Part shown: piece after piece, positions 59,708-64,000 of the stretch | Layout: every line of letters begins with the position of its first letter | Numbering within the stretch: the stretch's first letter is position 1 | DNA from: an uncultured Selenomonadaceae bacterium | Lineage (GTDB): Bacteria > Bacillota > Negativicutes > Selenomonadales > Selenomonadaceae | Length of the DNA stretch: 64,000 nucleotides | Assembly (NCBI GenBank): GCA_905234195.1 | Contig: CAJOFR010000005.1 | Span: 1 to 64,000 of the forward strand | Direction of reading: 5' to 3' | Program-made: the position numbers and the translations under genes | Notes under the pieces: generated by a model | Seen by the model: only the letters and a program-made list of their open reading frames with translations | Told to the model about the DNA's origin: nothing | Databases searched by the model: none

Positions 59708-61558
59708 GTGGCGATTTTTAAACTCAAGCCGGCGTGCAAAGATTATTTGTGGGGAGGTCACCGGCTGGCTGAAGAATACGGCGTGGAATACGACGGGGAA
59801 ATTTTGGCGGAGGCGTGGGAACTTTCTTGCCACCCCGCAGGACCTTCGACGATTGTCAACGGAAAATTCGCGGGCAAAACTCTGACTGAATATCTCGACG
59901 CGGAAGGGCTGGAGGTCTTGGGGAAAAATTGTCGCCGCTTCCGTGAATTTCCTATCCTCACGAAATTTATTGACGCTAAAGACAATCTCTCAATCCAGGT
60001 TCACCCGTCAAACGCCTACGCTCTTCAGCACGAGGGGCAGTACGGCAAAACTGAAATGTGGTACGTCCTCGACGCGGAGCCCGGCGCGTTTTTGTATTAC
60101 GGGTTCAAGCAGGAGATTTCCAAAGAAGAATTTGCACAGCGTATCAAAGAAAATAATCTGCTCGAAGTTTTGAACGCCGTCCCCGTGAAAAAAGGCGACG
60201 TGCTTTTTATTGAGTCGGGCACCCTCCACGCGATCGGCAAGGGGATTTTGGTTGCCGAGATTCAGCAAAATTCAAACGTCACCTACAGAATTTACGATTA
60301 TGGGCGCGTCGGCGCGGACGGCAAAAAAAGAGATCTCCATATCGAAAAAGCACTCGCCGTCACGAATCGCATCCCCATTGTTAAAAGCGGCGAAAGTTAT
60401 CCGCACATTGCGGACTGCGATTATTTTACTGTCGACAAACTCAATCTCGACGGCAAGATGACTTATCGCGTGCAGGGCAACGTCGACGAAAATTCTTTCC
60501 TTAGTATTTTGATTCTCGACGGGCGCGGAACAATCAGCAACAAGGGCGAAAAACTTTCCTACAAGAAAGGCGATTCCTTTTTCCTGCCCGCGAACTCCGG
60601 TGATTGGCAGATTGAGGGGACTTGTGACGCGCTGTTGACTACGATTCGTGAAAAGGCTAATCCGATTCGTGTCGGCGTGAATATCGGCTCGTCGGAAATT
60701 CAAATGGGGATTGTCAACGAGCAAAATAAAATTCTCGCCGTGAAAAAATATCCCACCAACCCGAAACGACCTGCGCGCGAAATTATTGACGAGGCCGCCG
60801 AAAATATTTTGAGACTCCTCGCCGAAAATGATATTCCCCTTGAACAATGCGTCGGCGTCGGCGTCGGCGTGCCGGGTACTATCGACCGCCGCAACGGAAA
60901 AGTTGTTTACTCGAATAATATTCGCTGGGAAGATGTTCAGCTGACAAAAACTCTCGGCGAAGTTATTCCCTGCCCCGTGAGAATTGCCAACGACGCGGAC
61001 TGCGCGGCTTTAGGGGAGGCAGTCGCCGGCGCGGGGAAAAATTTTTCGGACGTCGTCATGTTCACTATGGGCAACGGCGTCGGCGGCGGGATTATTCTTA
61101 ACGGAGAAGTTTTTGAAGGCGGCATGATGGGTGGCAGTGAAGTCGGGCACCAAGTCATTCGCGTGCACGGGCGGCTTTGCACTTGCGGCAGGAAAGGTTG
61201 TCTTGAGGCTTATGTTTCTGTTCCCGCGCTCTTGAAATCCGCCGGGCAAGTTGCCGGTCGTGAAATGACTCTTGACGAAATTTTTTCTCTTGCCAAAAAT
61301 GAAGACGTCGCCATGATGGAAGTCGTCGAGCAGTATACTTTGATGCTCGGTCAAGGTATCGTGAATATCGTCAACATGTTCCGCCCGCAACTGATTCTTT
61401 TGGGCGGCGCGATGTCTGCTTATGCGAAAGATTTGATTGAGCCGCTCACCGATATTTTGCGCGAAGATTGTTTCGGCGGAGTGCACGCGCCCATTCCAAA
61501 AATTGCTATTGCCGAACTCGGTAGCGATGCCGGAATGATCGGAGCCGCCAATTTGTAA
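59708..61558 (+). CDS. Mannose-6-phosphate isomerase fused to a ROK-family sugar kinase
   Basis: The first ~320 residues are a class I phosphomannose isomerase: 'KPACKDYLWGGHRLAEEYG', 'FLTKFIDAKDNLSIQVHPSNAYA'-type sequence and the zinc/active-site stretch 'ESGTLHAIGKGILVAEIQQ'. The C-terminal ~295 residues are a ROK kinase: 'VGVNIGSSEIQMGIV', 'GVGVPGTID', 'NDADCAALGEAVAGAG' and the zinc site 'CTCGRKGCLEAY'. PMI interconverts mannose 6-P and fructose 6-P; ROK kinases phosphorylate glucose, fructose or N-acetyl sugars. Fused, they could channel a hexose from phosphorylation to isomerisation. GTG 59708 follows GGGAGG. Confidence 0.88.
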   Translation: MAIFKLKPACKDYLWGGHRLAEEYGVEYDGEILAEAWELSCHPAGPSTIVNGKFAGKTLTEYLDAEGLEVLGKNCRRFREFPILTKFIDAKDNLSIQVHPSNAYALQHEGQYGKTEMWYVLDAEPGAFLYYGFKQEISKEEFAQRIKENNLLEVLNAVPVKKGDVLFIESGTLHAIGKGILVAEIQQNSNVTYRIYDYGRVGADGKKRDLHIEKALAVTNRIPIVKSGESYPHIADCDYFTVDKLNLDGKMTYRVQGNVDENSFLSILILDGRGTISNKGEKLSYKKGDSFFLPANSGDWQIEGTCDALLTTIREKANPIRVGVNIGSSEIQMGIVNEQNKILAVKKYPTNPKRPAREIIDEAAENILRLLAENDIPLEQCVGVGVGVPGTIDRRNGKVVYSNNIRWEDVQLTKTLGEVIPCPVRIANDADCAALGEAVAGAGKNFSDVVMFTMGNGVGGGIILNGEVFEGGMMGGSEVGHQVIRVHGRLCTCGRKGCLEAYVSVPALLKSAGQVAGREMTLDEIFSLAKNEDVAMMEVVEQYTLMLGQGIVNIVNMFRPQLILLGGAMSAYAKDLIEPLTDILREDCFGGVHAPIPKIAIAELGSDAGMIGAANL

Positions 61559-61564
61559 GGATAA

Positions 61565-61581
61565 GGGGCTAGTGGATAGAG
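61565..61581 (+). repeat. Degenerate heptanucleotide repeat tract
   Basis: Two 7-base units, GGGGCTA and GTGGATA, then GAG, follow the manA-ROK stop. With the tract at 61730 it brackets multi-hairpin copy 5. Confidence 0.35.
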
Positions 61582-61621
61582 ATTTTTTTCTATGAAATTT
61601 TTTCCTCTTTTGAATGAACAT

Positions 61622-61705
61622 CTTCTTTTCTTTTGGCGCAAAAGAAAAGAAGCAAAAGAAAACTGCCCGCAGAGGTCGCATCACGCGACCAAACATCCTT
61701 GGGCG
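61622..61705 (+). repeat. Multi-hairpin intergenic repeat, copy 5 (internally deleted)
   Basis: H1 (61622-61635 with 61639-61652) and the inner H2 arm (GGTCGC 61674-61679 with 61685-61690) are intact. Relative to copy 1, about 15 bases after position 61693 are missing, removing the 3' outer arm of H2 and the 5' arm of H3. Confidence 0.8.
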
Positions 61706-61729
61706 GCGGCTTCTTACTCTTTCAAACTC

Positions 61730-61748
61730 TAACCACTTGTCACTAATC
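61730..61748 (-). repeat. Degenerate heptanucleotide repeat tract
   Basis: On the minus strand: GATTA, GTGACAA, GTGGTTA. It lies just before comF, in inverted orientation to the tract at 61565. Confidence 0.35.
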
Positions 61749-61761
61749 ATTTTTGAAAAAT

Positions 61762-62448
61762 ATGTTTGATAAAATTATTGCTTGTGCCGAATTTATTTGG
61801 ACGACGATTATTTGGATAGTGTACCCGCCGATTTGTCCCGTCTGCCAAAAAATTTCCGACGAGTACCACAATATTTGCAAGGACTGCGCGAAAAAAATTC
61901 TTCGTCTCGACGCCGAAAAAAATCCCCCCGCGCCTTTGAACGGAGTCTTCAGAGTGACGAAGTATCGCGGCGGCACTCGTGAACTCCTGCATAAATTGAA
62001 GTTCAAAAATAATCTGCGCGTCCTCCCCGCGCTGAAAAAGATTCTTGAAAAAACTTCGGACGACGAAAAAATTAAAAGCCTCCTCGCAAAAATCGACGCC
62101 GCCACCTGCGTACCACTGCACGAAAAAAGATTGAAGGAGCGCGGTTACAATCAAACCGAATTGATTTTCAAAGATTGGCTCGCCGCGCAAAATATCCCGC
62201 TTGAAAATCTTTTGACGAGAAACAAGCCGACGGAACACCTTTTCAAATTTAATCCCGCCGAACGCAGAGAAATTTTGAAGGGCGCGTTTGATTCTGTTGA
62301 CGGCGTCGACGTGGCGGGCAAAAATATTTTGATTGTCGACGATATTTTCACGACGGGCGCAACCACCGCCGAATGCGCGCGGGTCTTAAAAAAAATCGGC
62401 GCGGCAGAAATTTACGTGTTGGCTTTGTCGTCGGACTTTGGAGAGTGA
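61762..62448 (+). CDS. comF: ComF-family phosphoribosyltransferase-like protein
   Basis: The protein (228 aa) has an N-terminal zinc ribbon (two Cys pairs, 'CPVCQK' and 'CKDCAK') and a C-terminal PRTase-like domain with 'KERGYNQTELI' and the PRPP-type loop 'ILIVDDIFTTGATTAECARVL'. ComF is needed late in DNA uptake in competent bacteria. ATG 61762 or TTG 61753 may be the start; neither has a clear SD sequence. hypA follows 5 bp after its stop. Confidence 0.88.
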   Translation: MFDKIIACAEFIWTTIIWIVYPPICPVCQKISDEYHNICKDCAKKILRLDAEKNPPAPLNGVFRVTKYRGGTRELLHKLKFKNNLRVLPALKKILEKTSDDEKIKSLLAKIDAATCVPLHEKRLKERGYNQTELIFKDWLAAQNIPLENLLTRNKPTEHLFKFNPAERREILKGAFDSVDGVDVAGKNILIVDDIFTTGATTAECARVLKKIGAAEIYVLALSSDFGE

Positions 62449-62453
62449 TTCAA

Positions 62454-62792
62454 TTGCACGAGGCGGCTCTTGCCGAAAACATTTTAAATATCGCGCTGAA
62501 CACCGCCGCAGAAAACGGCGCAAAAAAAATTTCAGCAGTCGGTCTGAAACTCGGTGACATGGCGGGCGTCGAAGTGGAGGCGTTGAATTTCAGTTTCGAC
62601 ATCATGAAAAAAAATACGCCCGCCGAAAATGCCGCGCTGAAAATTAATCGCGTGCCTATTCGCGCGCAGTGCAACAAGTGCGGAAAAATTTTTACGATTG
62701 AAAGATATAATTTTTTTTGTCCCGAATGCGACGGGATTTTGATTTTGCAGAGCGGGCGCGAACTTTTGGTGGAGTTCGTCGACTGCGAATAA
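62454..62792 (+). CDS. hypA: Hydrogenase/urease nickel chaperone HypA
   Basis: The 112-aa protein starts with TTG 62454 so that His2-Glu3 (the Ni2+ site) follow Met1: '(M)HEAALAENILNI'. It has 'VGLKLGDMAGVEVEALNFSF' and the zinc motif CNKC...CPEC. HypA delivers nickel to [NiFe]-hydrogenase. GGAGAG overlaps the end of comF. No hypB, hypC or hydrogenase gene is in the window, so it is separated from its usual partners. Confidence 0.88.
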   Translation: MHEAALAENILNIALNTAAENGAKKISAVGLKLGDMAGVEVEALNFSFDIMKKNTPAENAALKINRVPIRAQCNKCGKIFTIERYNFFCPECDGILILQSGRELLVEFVDCE

Positions 62793-62804
62793 GGAGGAAA
62801 TTTT

Positions 62805-63665
62805 TTGACAAAGATTCAAGCGCACATAAACAATATCGCGCTGTCGCATACGATTTTCGATTTGCCCTTCGCGTTAATCGGCGCGCTGCTTGCGTCAAAC
62901 GGAACAGTCAGCGGCGTCACGATTTTTTTGATCGTCGTGGCGGTGACTTCGGGGCGGGCGGCGGCAATGGCGATAAATAATTTCGTCGACCTGAAGTACG
63001 ACAAACTGCAACCGCGCCTGAAATATCGGGCAATGGTTCGCGGAGAAATTTCAAAACCGGAGGCGTTGCTCTTCATAATAATTTGCCTGCTGATAATGGT
63101 CGTGACCGTCGCGCAGCTGCCGCCGATTTGTTTAAAACTTTTGCCAATCGCCGTGCTGCCGTTTATAATTTATCCGTTCACGAAAAGATTTACCGGCTGG
63201 TGTCACGTGGTTTTGGGCGTGGCAATCGCAATGGCACCGGCGGGCGGCTGGGTAGCGGCGGGCGGCGAACTTTTTGCGCCGGCGATGATTTTAATTTGTG
63301 TCGCGATAATTTTTTGGATGGCGGGCTTTGACGCAATGTACGGCGCGCAAGACGAAAGATTCGACAGAGCTCACGGCTTGCACTCTTTAGCGACGAAGTA
63401 CGGCGCGCGAAAAGCCTTCGAGTTATCGAAAATCTTTCACGTAATTTGCGTGGCGTGCATGATTTTGACGGGAATAATTTCAAACATGGGCGCGATTTAT
63501 TTTATCGGCGTCGTCATTGCCGCAGTGACTTTGGTTTATCAGCACGCGATTGTTAGCCCGCGAGATTTTTCGCAAATCACTCAAGCTTACTTCATGCGAA
63601 ACGGAATTGTGTCCGTTGCGATTTTCCTCTGCACGTGGCTAGACTTTGTTTTCGTTGCCCATTGA
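62805..63665 (+). CDS. UbiA-family prenyltransferase, MqnP-like
   Basis: The 286-aa membrane protein with about eight helices has both Asp-rich prenyl-diphosphate sites: 'NNFVDLKYDKL' near residue 65 and 'DAMYGAQDERFDRAHGLHSL' near 190. The second is close to the form in MqnP, the prenyltransferase of the futalosine menaquinone route; classic UbiA or MenA is the alternative. AAGGAGG lies 9 bases before TTG 62805. The 3' end overlaps plsY by 27 bp on the opposite strand. Confidence 0.83.
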   Translation: MTKIQAHINNIALSHTIFDLPFALIGALLASNGTVSGVTIFLIVVAVTSGRAAAMAINNFVDLKYDKLQPRLKYRAMVRGEISKPEALLFIIICLLIMVVTVAQLPPICLKLLPIAVLPFIIYPFTKRFTGWCHVVLGVAIAMAPAGGWVAAGGELFAPAMILICVAIIFWMAGFDAMYGAQDERFDRAHGLHSLATKYGARKAFELSKIFHVICVACMILTGIISNMGAIYFIGVVIAAVTLVYQHAIVSPRDFSQITQAYFMRNGIVSVAIFLCTWLDFVFVAH

Positions 63666-64000
63666 GAGCCGGCGAATATTTTCCTTGTGGCGGAAAATTA
63701 TAAACGCCGCCGCCAAAATTCCGAACAAAATAAATTCGATTGGGTAGCCGAAGACGAACGCGAGAACAGGAACGAGAATTGACGCGACGATGGAGCCGAG
63801 CGACACATACCGCGTCAACAGGAATATCACGACCCAAATTAAAAACACAATCGCCGTGACTTGAGGCATGAGCATCGAAATTACGCCGAGACCCGTTGCA
63901 ACTCCCTTGCCTCCGCGAAACCCCAAAAACACGCTGAACGAATGCCCGATTATCGCGAAAAGCCCGGCGAATATCATCGCTAAGGGCGTGCCGATTAAAA
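63639..64000 (-). CDS. plsY: Glycerol-3-phosphate acyltransferase PlsY, N-terminus outside window
   Basis: The visible part shows 'IIGHSFSVFLGFRGGKGVATGLGV', the acyl-phosphate-dependent PlsY signature, followed by membrane helices and a C-terminal 'IIFRHKENIRRL'. The frame stays open to position 64000, so the first 70 or so residues are beyond the edge. PlsY acylates glycerol 3-phosphate with acyl-phosphate in the inner membrane. Confidence 0.9.
   Translation of the reverse strand, partial: LIGTPLAMIFAGLFAIIGHSFSVFLGFRGGKGVATGLGVISMLMPQVTAIVFLIWVVIFLLTRYVSLGSIVASILVPVLAFVFGYPIEFILFGILAAAFIIFRHKENIRRLSMGNENKV

Noticed and set aside
3805-61705. CRISPR array built from the scattered repeats
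   Set aside because: Copies are tens of kilobases apart, in both orientations and without regularly spaced spacers; no cas genes are present.

Overview
The window looks like chromosomal DNA of a diderm Firmicute, most likely a Negativicute (Selenomonas-like). Housekeeping genes of Firmicutes type (LCP ligase, YqeK, RsfS, CvfB-like, GerMN lipoprotein, amidase with AMIN domain, UPF0210) sit beside genes of an outer membrane: a family-9 heptosyltransferase and the ADP-heptose genes hldA and hldD. Na+-translocating decarboxylase subunits (OadB/OadG type) and a futalosine-pathway UbiA-like enzyme fit an anaerobe of this class. This is inferred from gene content; there is no rRNA here. TTG start codons are very frequent.

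Layout. 1-0.4 kb: 3' end of a Nif11-type RiPP precursor and an IS200/IS605 right-end scar. 0.4-7.2 kb (+): an unknown protein, a SPINDLY-like glycosyltransferase, a small membrane protein, a HAD phosphatase, then an envelope group (ComEC-like MBL lipoprotein, DUF3006, amidase, GerMN). 7.3-9.3 kb (-): nth and UPF0210. 9.5-11 kb (+): oadG and oadB. 11.1-21.7 kb (-): RTX-metallopeptidase, galU, glyA, htpG, prs, toxin-antitoxin debris, glmU, an oddly ordered solute-binding lipoprotein, an IS200/IS605 relic and a GntR regulator. 21.9-32.3 kb (+): ispE, fmt, ruvB, a heptosyltransferase, hldA, hldD, a hybrid histidine kinase and a second SPINDLY-like protein.

32.5-44.7 kb is a Tad (Flp pilus) locus: a divergent prepilin peptidase, then cpaB, secretin, two TadZ/CpaE ATPases, tadB, the Flp pilin with its own promoter and terminator, tadE, tadA and tadC. 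A tadG-like gene faces them and is broken by a frameshift and an in-frame stop. 44.7-56.7 kb (-): an OatA-like acyltransferase, maf, thrS, lytic transglycosylase, coaE, CvfB-like, rsfS, LCP, DUF4160, a YqeK fusion, nadD, proA and proB.

56.8-59.7 kb holds the most notable system: three overlapping genes for a ZorA-like proton-channel protein, a ZorB-like OmpA/MotB protein and an HNH nuclease. This matches a Zorya type II (zorA-zorB-zorE) anti-phage cassette, and an exact 26-bp direct repeat flanks it. 59.7-64 kb: a phosphomannose isomerase-ROK kinase fusion, comF, hypA, a UbiA/MqnP prenyltransferase and the 3' part of plsY.

Two intergenic repeat families run through the window: five copies of a ~100-bp element folding into three hairpins, whose arms differ between copies by paired changes, and six short degenerate tracts of a G-rich heptanucleotide (G-N-G-G/A-T-T-A).
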